From a virus: DNA of 36,723 nucleotides. The notes below the pieces were generated by a model. That model made no database searches, was not told the origin of the DNA, and was given only the letters and a program-made list of their open reading frames with translations. Shown in pieces: positions 21,886-30,665 of the stretch (the first letter of the stretch is position 1; each line of letters opens with the position of its first letter). Location: positions 1 through 36,723 of IMG/VR virus record IMGVR_UViG_3300035698_018351, one strand, 5' to 3'. Both the position numbers and the translations under genes were made by a program.

Positions 21886-22947
21886 ATGGAAATACTTCCA
21901 AATGTACAAATTAAGTATCCAGAGTATTCAGTTATCACTCCTCAAACAATGAGAGAGTATACTGTTAGAACTCTAAATGTAGAGGAAGAGGAACATTTCA
22001 AATCAAGTATATTGATACCTAATCAATTTGCTGAACATTTGAATAAAATCATTTGGGCATGCATAGTAAAAAAATCAGGAGATATTACTGATTTTCCAAC
22101 CTTCCTGCAAAAAACAACAATTCGTGATCGTGATGCTCTTCTTTATGGTTTGTATCATATTAGTTATAAAGAAATAAGTGATTATGATGTGTATTGTTCT
22201 GCATGTGAAAAACAATTCCCAGTTAAAATCAATATAGCTAAATGTTTTTCAGCTGAACCTTATATCCCATATGACCAAGTTCAAAGGTATCTTGATTTTC
22301 AAAAGAAACAAAAAGGTATTCCAGTTGCTAATGCACAAGTTCCAGAAGTAGATAAGAATGATCCTTCATTGAGTGAAGAAAAAGCAGCTAGTTTATTATC
22401 AAAAGAAGATCCTACTTTGATTGCTCCTATTACTGATAAACCTATTATCAAAACTGAATTGAAACCTATTGTTGAAACAAGAGGACCTGAACCAATTGAA
22501 GATCCAATTCTTACTACTATCAATCATGATGAAATAATCGAGAAAAGAGTAAAAGTCGTTTTACCTACAGCTACTAATATCATTGCTTATATAAAACAAC
22601 CAACATTAGCTGATGAAGAATTGGTTACAAAAGATCCTTTATTTCAATCAGAAAAAGAGCAGAATATTGCAACTGAACTTCTTGTAATTGATAGGTTTGA
22701 AATAATTCCTACTGGTGAAGGTGAAGATTCTAGAAACAAAGCTATTATTAAAGAAAAAGATAATCTATATGTTTTATATCGTAAACTACCTGCAACTGAC
22801 AGGAAGTTAATTAATAAAGCATATATTGATAATTTTGGCAAATACGGAATTGCTCTAAAGGTACAAACTCGATGCAGCTTTTGTGGCGAAGTTGCGGAGT
22901 CTTCAATCGACCTCGTCAACCAATTTTTTCGCGCATTGTATCAATAA
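21886..22947 (+). CDS. gp26-like baseplate or tail-assembly zinc protein
   Basis: 353 residues, AGGAGG upstream. It resembles the T4 gp26 group (baseplate hub / assembly): a beta-rich start (YSVITPQTMREYTVRTLNVE), a helical region with RDRDALLYGLYHISY, then a CxxC knuckle (C104-C107). After a ~130-residue Pro/Glu-rich linker comes a second knuckle (C330-C333) leading into SSIDLVNQFFRALYQ. Two knuckles suggest one zinc site formed across the protein, or a duplicated ribbon. The last ~65 bases overlap another frame (22883-23134) that continues the protein, and TTTTTTC at 22924-22930 is a plausible +1 slip site. Codons in the overlap are clearly richer in G and C than elsewhere. Confidence 0.7.
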   Translation: MEILPNVQIKYPEYSVITPQTMREYTVRTLNVEEEEHFKSSILIPNQFAEHLNKIIWACIVKKSGDITDFPTFLQKTTIRDRDALLYGLYHISYKEISDYDVYCSACEKQFPVKINIAKCFSAEPYIPYDQVQRYLDFQKKQKGIPVANAQVPEVDKNDPSLSEEKAASLLSKEDPTLIAPITDKPIIKTELKPIVETRGPEPIEDPILTTINHDEIIEKRVKVVLPTATNIIAYIKQPTLADEELVTKDPLFQSEKEQNIATELLVIDRFEIIPTGEGEDSRNKAIIKEKDNLYVLYRKLPATDRKLINKAYIDNFGKYGIALKVQTRCSFCGEVAESSIDLVNQFFRALYQ

Positions 22948-23134
22948 GGAATCAATTGAACAGTTTATAAAATCGCTTGAGGAGAATATATTTTTGATGC
23001 AGGAACTACTTCATCAAAATTATTTAGATATATTGAAAATGCCCATAGATAGGTTTTATGGGCTACTCAAGCTCAAAGATAAATTCGACAAGGAGGTAGC
23101 AAAGATCCAACAAGAGGAGATTAATAAAAAATAA
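22883..23134 (+). CDS. Overlapping +1-frame extension, possible frameshift product of the gp26-like gene
   Basis: The frame overlaps the end of the gp26-like gene. Its only early start is a GTG without a ribosome site. A +1 slip at TTTTTTC (22924-22930) would join it after Phe348, giving a ~415-residue protein with a helical, acidic tail (IEQFIKSLEENIFLMQELLH, then NYLDILKMPIDRFYGLLKL). The pattern of a short downstream helical domain reached by frameshift recalls the G/GT pair of tail-assembly chaperones. Alternatively a short separate protein starts at the TTG/ATG near 22994-22997, which has GAGGAG upstream. The helical part looks like genuine protein; which start is used is unknown. Confidence 0.55.
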   Translation: MAKLRSLQSTSSTNFFAHCINKESIEQFIKSLEENIFLMQELLHQNYLDILKMPIDRFYGLLKLKDKFDKEVAKIQQEEINKK

Positions 23135-23154
23135 AAATACTAGTGGCGATAATA

Positions 23155-23169
23155 GAACAAATATTAAAA
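23155..23169 (+). promoter_or_regulatory. GAACAAAT-type upstream element, site 8
   Basis: GAACAAATATTAAAA, 13 bases before the gp25-like ATG. The first 13 bases are identical to site 1. Confidence 0.45.
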
Positions 23170-23182
23170 TTAGGATTGACAT

Positions 23183-23608
23183 ATGGCAAATGATTTAAAA
23201 ACGTTTGATACCGAAATTAAAGGAAAAGTTAATAGTCTTTCTGATTATAAAGACTCTATTGCATCAACTGGAGATTTTGCTAAAATAGCAGGAATTAATG
23301 TTATTGTCCAGTCATTACGAAACTTATTATTGACACCTTTAGGTACATACCCATTTAATCCTAATTATGGTAGTGAATTATATAAGAAGGTATTTGATCC
23401 TTTAGATTCTGAAACTAATGAAGATATTGAATTTGAAATTCGTGATCGTGTGATTGAATTTGATGATAGAATAAATGTACAAAGTGTAACTATTGTTCCG
23501 CTATCAGACAGAAAAGGAGTAACGGTAACAGTTAAAATTAAAAAGGATGAAGAAGAGGCTGATGTAAAAGTTGAATTAGATGAACTCGTAATTTTTGGAT
23601 TGGAGTAA
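23183..23608 (+). CDS. Baseplate wedge protein, gp25-like
   Basis: 141 residues, normal length for the gp25 / GpW family. It has the expected order: helix with AGINVIVQSLRNLLLTPLG, TYPFNPNYGSELYKKVFDPL (the conserved P-x-x-GS-x-L element), EIRDRVIEFDDRI and two C-terminal strands. gp25 forms the core bundle of the baseplate wedge with gp6 and gp7 homologues and primes sheath assembly. The gp6-like gene is five genes downstream (25872-28502). AGGA precedes the ATG. Confidence 0.92.
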   Translation: MANDLKTFDTEIKGKVNSLSDYKDSIASTGDFAKIAGINVIVQSLRNLLLTPLGTYPFNPNYGSELYKKVFDPLDSETNEDIEFEIRDRVIEFDDRINVQSVTIVPLSDRKGVTVTVKIKKDEEEADVKVELDELVIFGLE

Positions 23609-23613
23609 ACTTA

Positions 23614-24072
23614 ATGATTACTATGAGAAACCAATATAAGTCATTAAAAACTGTATATGAGTCTACTCAAGAACAAGAGGCGATAAATCGACTTGAGAAG
23701 AAAATAAACCAGTTATATGAAATGTTAAGAAAACAAACTTCTGTTAAAGGGTCAATTAAAAGTGCAGCTCTTGCTGCTGCAGGTGCTACTTTTGTAGGTT
23801 TAGTATTAAGTTTAAGTGTAGCAGTATACAATTGGTATATTAAAAAATATGCAATTGAATGCATGAAAACTAAAGGATTAGTAAAGAAAAAATGTTTAGT
23901 CAAATTACAAATGTCTGCAAAAAAACAACAAATATTAGTTCTTCAGAAAAAGATGACATTCTGTGTAGCTACTCCTAAACCGATAGAATGTAAATTTAAA
24001 ATGAAAAGAAAAATTTCATCTGTATCCGATGATATTAGAAATTTAAAAGAAAAATATAAAAATACAAAATGA
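23614..24072 (+). CDS. Single-span membrane protein with four-cysteine coiled-coil tail (paralogue A)
   Basis: 152 residues, five bases after the gp25-like gene. An N-terminal charged helix (EAINRLEKKINQLYEML) is followed by an Ala/Val-rich hydrophobic segment (AALAAAGATFVGLVLSLSVA, residues ~47-66), then a very basic helical tail with four cysteines: C-x(9)-KKKC, then C-x(8)-C after KKQQIL. The same tail pattern occurs in the next gene (24088-24705), so the two are paralogues. Position inside the baseplate operon suggests a virion or assembly role, perhaps acting at the host membrane. No named family recognised. Confidence 0.72.
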   Translation: MITMRNQYKSLKTVYESTQEQEAINRLEKKINQLYEMLRKQTSVKGSIKSAALAAAGATFVGLVLSLSVAVYNWYIKKYAIECMKTKGLVKKKCLVKLQMSAKKQQILVLQKKMTFCVATPKPIECKFKMKRKISSVSDDIRNLKEKYKNTK

Positions 24073-24087
24073 TCAGGAGAATTTATA

Positions 24088-24705
24088 ATGGCAACCTTTA
24101 ATGTTTTATTAGAATACCTACTTCTTGAAGGTACAGAAAAAGAAAAATATATGAAGTTACTTCAATTCATTGATCTTCAAAAAGATAGTACTGATCCAGG
24201 AATAAAAAATACAGTATCTAATGCTAAATTAAGACTTGTAGAAATGCAAAAAAAATATCCATATTTGAAAAAACTTAAATTGAAAGCAAATCATTATAAA
24301 AGATCTGCTCCCCCTCCTCCTGGTGGTGGTAGACGACGTTGGACTGGCGGAGCCGGAAGTAATTATAGGTATTCAGGAAGGAGCCAAGCAAAAGTTACTG
24401 CTATTATAGATTTGAGTTTCTTTGCAATTATACTTACTACAGTATTAGTTCGATTAAGAAATGAAGCACGAGCAGAAACTCAACGGGTATGCGGACACCT
24501 AAAAGGTGATAAGAAAAAAATATGTTTATTGTTAGTAATAATAAAAGGTAAACAGAAAGAATTAAAATATCTTAATAGTCGGAAAAAAGGATGTAAAAAT
24601 ACTAGTAAACCTGAAAAGTGTCTTAAATATATTAACAAATTGATAGTGAAAAAAGAACAATCAATAAACAAATATAAAGATAAATTATCTAAACTTAAAG
24701 GGTAA
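24088..24705 (+). CDS. Single-span membrane protein with four-cysteine coiled-coil tail (paralogue B)
   Basis: 205 residues, AGGAG before the ATG. Order: helical N-terminus (LLEYLLLEGTEKEKYMKLL), a basic Pro/Gly-rich linker (APPPPGGGRRRWTGGAGSNY), a hydrophobic segment (AIIDLSFFAIILTTVLV), then a basic helical tail with the spacing C-x(8)-KKKICLL, then KQKELKYL, GC-x-NTSKPEKC. This aligns with the tail of paralogue A: both have a Cys near each end of two antiparallel-looking helices, which would suit a disulfide-stapled hairpin. Disulfides would require an oxidising compartment or the virion. No named family recognised. Confidence 0.72.
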   Translation: MATFNVLLEYLLLEGTEKEKYMKLLQFIDLQKDSTDPGIKNTVSNAKLRLVEMQKKYPYLKKLKLKANHYKRSAPPPPGGGRRRWTGGAGSNYRYSGRSQAKVTAIIDLSFFAIILTTVLVRLRNEARAETQRVCGHLKGDKKKICLLLVIIKGKQKELKYLNSRKKGCKNTSKPEKCLKYINKLIVKKEQSINKYKDKLSKLKG

Positions 24706-24710
24706 TTAAT

Positions 24711-25361
24711 ATGCAAAAATGGTCTAGGATTCATGATTATGCCTATCAGTACCAACAGTGGGTATACAAGATGTATTCAGAAATGGGACCAGCTTATCCT
24801 TGTACATATTGGAATCAAGATCTTCCTAATTCAGTTTATGACGGAGAAGTATTAGATAATGCTTTTTATCAACAATTTGATAATTTATCAGGTATGAGAT
24901 GGAGAAAAATATTATTCCTTCCAGTATTCCATATCGAGCAAATTTCAGTACAACAAAATGCAGATGAGCAAGGTATGACTAAAAAAGAACAAACAGTTTC
25001 ATTTGTAATACCTAGTGAATATGGTTTTAATCCGATGCCTCATGATTTTATTAAATTCGAACAGCATGTTCTTCAACCAGATAGTCAGGGATATTATCCT
25101 ACATATGAAATTTCAAATTTTGAAAAAGCTACTAATACTCAAATTACTCATTGGAAAGCACAAGCTAAAGTTAGTCATGCTACTACTAAACAGTTAGATA
25201 GATCTTTATCCGCAGTTGATGTATTTCTTGATTATAATAAAAGGATATATAAATCAGAGAAAGCTGCTTTTATGTTTAGGTTATTAGAGAAAAACCAAAA
25301 TTTATCTACAATAAATGATTACTATAAATCAAATCCTAATTTATATTTTATGGACAAATAA
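24711..25361 (+). CDS. Probable baseplate structural protein
   Basis: 216 residues, rich in Tyr, Trp and Gln (DYAYQYQQWVYKMYSEMG), AAAGGG before the ATG. The central part (SGMRWRKILFLPVFHIEQIS, MTKKEQTVSFVIPSEYGF) has the strand-turn pattern of wedge or hub proteins, and the C-terminal third is helical. It is embedded between gp25-like and gp6-like genes without gaps. I cannot match it to a numbered T4 protein. Its stop codon directly abuts the next start codon. Confidence 0.7.
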   Translation: MQKWSRIHDYAYQYQQWVYKMYSEMGPAYPCTYWNQDLPNSVYDGEVLDNAFYQQFDNLSGMRWRKILFLPVFHIEQISVQQNADEQGMTKKEQTVSFVIPSEYGFNPMPHDFIKFEQHVLQPDSQGYYPTYEISNFEKATNTQITHWKAQAKVSHATTKQLDRSLSAVDVFLDYNKRIYKSEKAAFMFRLLEKNQNLSTINDYYKSNPNLYFMDK

Positions 25362-25868
25362 ATGCCAATCCCATATACTGCCAATCTAATAAATAGAGTA
25401 TTAGTAAATGAAGCTTCTAAAGTTCTAATGTCAAGAGATAAACAACTGTCATCTTTATTAAAACAAGAAAAAGATTTAAGAAAAAGTTTTAAAAAAGAAA
25501 AATCTAAATTAGAGAGATTGGCAGAAGAAAGTCTTAAAATGACAGAATTGTATAGTAATTATGGGTCAAAAGCTGTAGAGACATTAGAAGAATATAAAAA
25601 AATAAATGGCAAAAAACAACCTAAACGAAAAAAGAACAAAGGAATTAAAATAAATAAATATAAAAATGAACGAAAAAAAATTAAAAAGAAGATTGATAAA
25701 AATGAAGAAAAACGAATTGTAACTCGTATTATTAAAAAATATTATCGAGATACTTTAAATAAAATTAAAATGACTATTAAAAAGAGAAAAACTCAAATAA
25801 GAAAAATAAATAAAGTATCGGCATCGAAAAAAATTGCTAAAGCATTAAAAAAATCTAAAGGACGATAA
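25362..25868 (+). CDS. Highly basic coiled-coil protein in the baseplate operon
   Basis: 168 residues, starting on the base after the preceding stop codon with no clear ribosome site, so it is translated by coupling. After a short ordered start (PIPYTANLINRVLVNEASKV) almost the whole protein is Lys/Glu/Arg-rich helix (KQEKDLRKSFKKEKSKLERL), with a Lys-rich linker and a second helix. The charge suggests contact with nucleic acid or an acidic partner. It resembles 5474-5812 in composition only. No family recognised. Confidence 0.68.
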   Translation: MPIPYTANLINRVLVNEASKVLMSRDKQLSSLLKQEKDLRKSFKKEKSKLERLAEESLKMTELYSNYGSKAVETLEEYKKINGKKQPKRKKNKGIKINKYKNERKKIKKKIDKNEEKRIVTRIIKKYYRDTLNKIKMTIKKRKTQIRKINKVSASKKIAKALKKSKGR

Positions 25869-25871
25869 CCA

Positions 25872-28502
25872 ATGTTTGATTCTAATACAAAAGCAATTGA
25901 TATTTTAACTTCTAGGGATTCGATTAGAGGTAAATTAATTGATTATGCAAAAGATTATCTTGATTTGCAAAATGTAGATTTTACATATACTTCATTTTTA
26001 TCATATGTAATCAATGTACTTAGTCAATTAACTGCTAATCAATTATATTATACATCAAGTGTATATAGAGAATTCTTTATTACTGAAGCACAAATGGAAG
26101 AGTCTGTATACAATCTTGCTAAATGGATAGGATATATTCCAAGTACAGCATTACCAGCAATGTGTGATGTATTATTAACATTCCCGTTAAAATTCAAAGA
26201 AGATGATGTAACTTTTATTATACCTAATGGATATCAGATTAAAAGTGGAGATATTATTTACACTAGAGATCTTCCTATGACTATTCAAATAGAACAATCA
26301 TTAGTAGATATTGAATATCAAGATATGGAGAGTGATGGTATAAATGTTAGAGTAATTGATAATAAAGCTGTTACTGCTAGGAATCCTGAAGGTTATTTTT
26401 ATCCTGTTCTTTTAAATTCAGAAACAGAAGTTGCTCAGATACTTATTCCATTTACACAATATGAAACTCAAGAATTTACATATAGTGTCCCTCAAGATTT
26501 AGAATTTTATCAATTCTGGTCAGTGCAATTAGAATTCAAAGGAATGCCTTGGAGAGTAAATGTATATGAAGGTATTAAACAAGGTGATACAATTGTATAT
26601 GATCTTTTAGAACAAGCAGAAGGAAATTCACTTTATACAATGAGTTCATATGATAAAAAATATGTATTTGTTTCAACTTATAATAAAGCAGATATTTTCT
26701 TTGGAAATGGTGTTATTGGTAAACAACCAACACCGGGATCTACAATTAAAGTTGAATTATTTTTAACTAAAGGTGAAGGTGGTAGAGTAATTACAGGAAC
26801 ATTAACTAAACCTGACAAATTATATTATACCTATTATGATTCTCCTAGTGGAAAAAATAAAACTCTTCCTATTAAAGTAGTTAGTACTAATCCATCCCCA
26901 GCAGAAGGTGGAGAAGATTCTCCATCATTATCAGCAATTAAATCTAGAGCAATTGCTAATTTAACATCAAAGGGAAGATTTGTTTCTGAACTTGATTATG
27001 ATGATATGATTGATATCATACCTGATACCCCTTTAAGCGATGCTAAGCCAGTATTGAAAAGATCTGATATAAAAGTAAATGAAATTATGGTATTTACTAA
27101 ATTGAAATATCAAGATCAAATTTGTCCTACTCGTAATATCATAATGGAAATTGATTCTTCATCACATGATGTGATAATTGATCCTAGTACAATTATAGAT
27201 ATTGATGGTGAAGATTATGAAACAATGTTTGCAATGGAACCAGATATATATACTAAATCAGTTGATTATAGTTATCTTGTAAATGATGTAAATATTACAC
27301 CAGTAATTGAACAAATATCTAATTATGCTCAATATTCATATATCATTATCACAAATTGTAATTTTAAAAGGGTTGGAAATAAAATTGAATTGACTGCTGA
27401 AGTAACAAACATTACTGATAGAGTATATGATTTTGAATGTGAACTTACTACCATATGGGATGGCGATATATATAATATGATGTCTCAAATAGATGGAAGT
27501 GGTAATTTAGTTAGCTTCTTTTATGAATTCCCTTATTATGGTGATATTCCATTAAATCAGCAAAAATTCAAATTTAGAATTACAGGAATGGTCCCATTCG
27601 ATTTAATTCCTGGTGGTACTGTAGATGAAAGATTAACGATATCAGTATATTCATCTGATGCAATTATAAGAAAAGATTTAAGTGAATTTATGATATCTAG
27701 TATTACTGGAGATTCTACATCTAGTTATGAAATTCATAATGTACCTGTAATTAGAACACAATGGTTTATTGATGAAGAAGTTGATAGGAGTTTATTTGAA
27801 TTAGTAACTGTTCAGGCATTAATTGGAAATATTGATATTAATTCAAAAAGAATGTTAACTGATTTTATTAATGTAAAATTCTCAGATACTACTGGTACAT
27901 TAAATAATATGAAATACAATGTTCCTAGTCAAGGTGATGTTACTAGTAGAACTCAATCAGCAGTTCCAGCATCACCTGTAATTGGAGAACAATGGATAGT
28001 AAATGGTACAGAAGATGTTAGTTGGGTTCAACACAGATGGAAGATAGGTCGATGGACTGATATCGGTTGGATATTTATTGAAGTTTCAAGAAATAGTAGT
28101 GCTTATGTAGAAGATGAAGAAATCAATGTAGTATATAATAATACAGAATGGATTGAACCTATATTTGATATACCATTCGGTGTACAAGCTGTTGTAAGTA
28201 AAGATTTACTAAGTCCATTAAGTAGTTCAGCATTAATTGAAAATATACGTGATTCACTTCTTGAAACGTTTACTCCTAAATTTGCAATGGATGTAAATAT
28301 AGACAGAAGTGAAATAATCAAAGTAATAAGAAATGTTCCAGGTGTAACATATTGTGATTTAATTTATCCTAGTATTAATATCAAATTTAATTACAATATA
28401 GAAGAATTGCCTCAAACTCAATTGCTAGATTATACTCCTCAATTAGTTGCATTTACATATGATAATATTAGTATATCAATTCGTGAAATAGATAATAATT
28501 AA
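25872..28502 (+). CDS. Baseplate wedge protein, gp6 / baseplate-J-like
   Basis: 876 residues. The N-terminus (AIDILTSRDSIRGKLIDYAK, FTYTSFLSYVINVLSQLTAN, EAQMEESVYNLAKWIGY) has the helical pattern of T4 gp6 and of P2 gpJ-like wedge proteins. FFGNGVIGKQPTPGS and the region DSPSLSAIKSRAIANLTSKG followed by VSELDYDDMI are typical of the gpJ core. The C-terminal half has beta sandwich-like stretches and ends with a gpJ-type strand-helix (EIIKVIRNVPGVTYCDLIYP). gp6 dimers tie the wedges into the baseplate ring. AAAGGA precedes the ATG. Length exceeds T4 gp6 (about 660 residues). Confidence 0.82.
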   Translation: MFDSNTKAIDILTSRDSIRGKLIDYAKDYLDLQNVDFTYTSFLSYVINVLSQLTANQLYYTSSVYREFFITEAQMEESVYNLAKWIGYIPSTALPAMCDVLLTFPLKFKEDDVTFIIPNGYQIKSGDIIYTRDLPMTIQIEQSLVDIEYQDMESDGINVRVIDNKAVTARNPEGYFYPVLLNSETEVAQILIPFTQYETQEFTYSVPQDLEFYQFWSVQLEFKGMPWRVNVYEGIKQGDTIVYDLLEQAEGNSLYTMSSYDKKYVFVSTYNKADIFFGNGVIGKQPTPGSTIKVELFLTKGEGGRVITGTLTKPDKLYYTYYDSPSGKNKTLPIKVVSTNPSPAEGGEDSPSLSAIKSRAIANLTSKGRFVSELDYDDMIDIIPDTPLSDAKPVLKRSDIKVNEIMVFTKLKYQDQICPTRNIIMEIDSSSHDVIIDPSTIIDIDGEDYETMFAMEPDIYTKSVDYSYLVNDVNITPVIEQISNYAQYSYIIITNCNFKRVGNKIELTAEVTNITDRVYDFECELTTIWDGDIYNMMSQIDGSGNLVSFFYEFPYYGDIPLNQQKFKFRITGMVPFDLIPGGTVDERLTISVYSSDAIIRKDLSEFMISSITGDSTSSYEIHNVPVIRTQWFIDEEVDRSLFELVTVQALIGNIDINSKRMLTDFINVKFSDTTGTLNNMKYNVPSQGDVTSRTQSAVPASPVIGEQWIVNGTEDVSWVQHRWKIGRWTDIGWIFIEVSRNSSAYVEDEEINVVYNNTEWIEPIFDIPFGVQAVVSKDLLSPLSSSALIENIRDSLLETFTPKFAMDVNIDRSEIIKVIRNVPGVTYCDLIYPSINIKFNYNIEELPQTQLLDYTPQLVAFTYDNISISIREIDNN

Positions 28503-28516
28503 TATAAGGGCTCATA

Positions 28517-29632
28517 ATGATAAAACTTACTCTTTCAGGATTTGAGGTCGATGATCGTGATGGAAATCTTCTACGTAGATTCATTGAATCTAATGTGGGA
28601 AATGAACTTTCTAAAATGGCTAAAGATTGTTATTATCCTCGAGTAGCACCTTTATTTAAAGAATTAATGATGAGAACTAATACAAATGAAAAAATGTTAA
28701 AAGAATATTCTCGTCGTAGATACCCTCAATATAAATTTAAATTGTTACATGATAATTATACTACATTACTCATTTTAATTACTCAATATTTTATTAATGA
28801 TAAAAAAGATGAAACAGGAGCTAGATGGGCTTATAACTTATTTGCAATAAGATATTATTCAAATATCATGTATAAATATATTAAAATGGGATGTAACCCT
28901 GATTATTGGAGATATGCGATGGAGCATATTTCTCATTCACATTTATTCAGAACACAGAAAACAGTTGGTAATTCAGTTATGTATTTAAGTCAACAAGTAT
29001 ATAACAGACATCATAAAGATATGGTTGAAGATGACCCCGAAGGTATTATGAAAATGATCATGTATTTAAGATCAAGAATCAATCAATCAAGTAAAAGTTT
29101 TTACAGACATTATTATAGAGCAAGTGCTGAAAAGAAAGGTCTTTCTTCAACATCGGATGATAAAGAAGCATATGCACGTGAAACATTTGAGCAAAATATT
29201 AAGAAATTTGCAAGTGATAAATCAAAAGATATTTGTGTATATGGTAAAGTAAATAGGAAAGCAATTTTAGAAGCTCAACGATTAACTAGATTTAATAAAA
29301 CATTATCTGTTAAATATGCTGAGTCATTAAACAATTCTGAATATATTGATCAAATAGAAACATTACTTATACTTATGATGCGAGGATTGACTTCGATGGA
29401 TGAAGTATGTACTAATAAATTTATTGATCATATTAAAAAATTAATGGCAGTTAAAACATCATCCAAGCCAGTTTATTTCAAAAAGAATTTAATGCAACTA
29501 CATGATAATCATATCATTCCTGATCTTGAATTGACTATTTGGTTTAAAAAGCTATCAATTCAAACTAAAAAAGTATCTAGAGACTTTATTGCTTATTACT
29601 TAGCATTCTATATGAGGAGCTATATCTGCTAA
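28517..29632 (+). CDS. Hypothetical protein ending the baseplate operon
   Basis: 371 residues, mostly helical and basic, with many Tyr, Met and Arg (RRRYPQYKFKLLHDNY, YRHYYRASAEKKGL). AAGGG precedes the ATG, 14 bases after the gp6-like gene. No catalytic motif, zinc knuckle or membrane span seen. It could be a wedge component or a late regulatory protein; the helical, basic composition does not decide. No terminator of convincing strength follows. Confidence 0.68.
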   Translation: MIKLTLSGFEVDDRDGNLLRRFIESNVGNELSKMAKDCYYPRVAPLFKELMMRTNTNEKMLKEYSRRRYPQYKFKLLHDNYTTLLILITQYFINDKKDETGARWAYNLFAIRYYSNIMYKYIKMGCNPDYWRYAMEHISHSHLFRTQKTVGNSVMYLSQQVYNRHHKDMVEDDPEGIMKMIMYLRSRINQSSKSFYRHYYRASAEKKGLSSTSDDKEAYARETFEQNIKKFASDKSKDICVYGKVNRKAILEAQRLTRFNKTLSVKYAESLNNSEYIDQIETLLILMMRGLTSMDEVCTNKFIDHIKKLMAVKTSSKPVYFKKNLMQLHDNHIIPDLELTIWFKKLSIQTKKVSRDFIAYYLAFYMRSYIC

Positions 29633-29754
29633 CCATTTAAGGAAATTTGTGTTATATATATTAATTAGTAATAAGTGAGGATTCTACGGTAACATTTTTA
29701 AGTAGTAAATCAACAAAGAGGTCTATTAATTTAACCAGAAAAAGGAGATTTAAA

Positions 29755-30246
29755 ATGGCAAAAGCTAAAGGAGATTTAAAGAAGATCAATAAATTTCTTG
29801 AAAGTCTTAAAAGTGAGAAATTCATCAATTTACCACAGGAAGAAAAAGCTGCAAATTTGAAAGTTGGTGTATGGAAAATTTACAATTTCACCGACAAGTT
29901 AAAGATGGTAAACCGTATTGAAAAGGTTCAGGGAAGTAATGGGTATAAAGTACTTGACCCGACTCCACTGACAGAAGCTGATTATGAACTTGCTTTAAAG
30001 GGAATAAGAGAAGCTACTAAGCTACTCAAAAATGATCCGGCCAGAAAAGTTCATAAACGTAAACCTCCTGGTGTTGATATTGAAAAACATAATGGCACAG
30101 GACCCGTTGCAGAGTTGGAAGGTCCTCTTCACTTAGGAGGAAACGGAACTGATGTATCACCTCTTGTTGACAGAACCGTAAAAGTTACACTTGAAGGGGA
30201 TGCTGAAGCAATAAAGTTTATGCTCAATGGAAACGGAGGAAGATGA
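29755..30246 (+). CDS. Hypothetical protein coupled to the IS66 Orf2-like gene
   Basis: 163 residues, AAGGAG before the ATG. The N-terminal ~85 residues are helical and basic, then a Lys/Pro-rich linker (RKVHKRKPPGVDIEKHNG), a Gly-rich stretch and a short C-terminal strand-helix (RTVKVTLEGDAEAIKFML). Codons contain more G and C than in the preceding baseplate genes. The stop codon overlaps the next start (ATGA), so the pair is translationally coupled. No resemblance to an IS66 TnpA that I could see. Function unknown. Confidence 0.68.
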   Translation: MAKAKGDLKKINKFLESLKSEKFINLPQEEKAANLKVGVWKIYNFTDKLKMVNRIEKVQGSNGYKVLDPTPLTEADYELALKGIREATKLLKNDPARKVHKRKPPGVDIEKHNGTGPVAELEGPLHLGGNGTDVSPLVDRTVKVTLEGDAEAIKFMLNGNGGR

Positions 30247-30647
30247 TGGCTAGAAGCAATATAGGAATTATTATTGTACAGTGGTGGAGTAATGTGAACA
30301 TGAGGTATGGTAGTGATAGTTTAAAAGCTATCATTGCTGGGGAAAGGTGTCGTCGAGTAGAAAATCTCGATAACGGAGAAGTATATGCTTTCTTAAATCG
30401 AAAACGCAATATCCTTAAATTGATTGGTAACTCAGGAGCTGTAATTGTTCATAAGCTTGGAGAGAATCTGACATGGGATGTTACACTCAGGCAGGAACAG
30501 ATATTTAAAATGGCATTGAATTGCTTCAATATGGATTTGACCTTTTCTGATAGGGCATTTTCCAGAAGTAATGCAATAGCCAATGAATTCGAGGAAGATC
30601 ATCCTCGACTGGCTAAACAGTATAAAGAAAATCGATCCTCTGAATAG
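30243..30647 (+). CDS. Orphan IS66 Orf2 (TnpB)-like protein
   Basis: 134 residues. The central part, MRYGSDSLKAII, then NGEVYAFLNRKRNILKLI and GAVIVHKL, follows the IS66 accessory-protein pattern (M-x-x-G-x-D-x-L, then x-F-x-NR-x-R-x-x-x-KL). The usual Trp-Asp segment is lost. The C-terminal ~50 residues (LRQEQIFKMALNCFNMDLTF) are not part of that family. There is no IS66 transposase and no terminal inverted repeat nearby, so this is a stand-alone phage gene and not an insertion sequence. In IS66 the role of this protein is accessory to transposition; here it is unknown. A strong hairpin follows. Confidence 0.5.
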   Translation: MMARSNIGIIIVQWWSNVNMRYGSDSLKAIIAGERCRRVENLDNGEVYAFLNRKRNILKLIGNSGAVIVHKLGENLTWDVTLRQEQIFKMALNCFNMDLTFSDRAFSRSNAIANEFEEDHPRLAKQYKENRSSE

Positions 30648-30665
30648 ACCTCGGGGGATCCTCAC

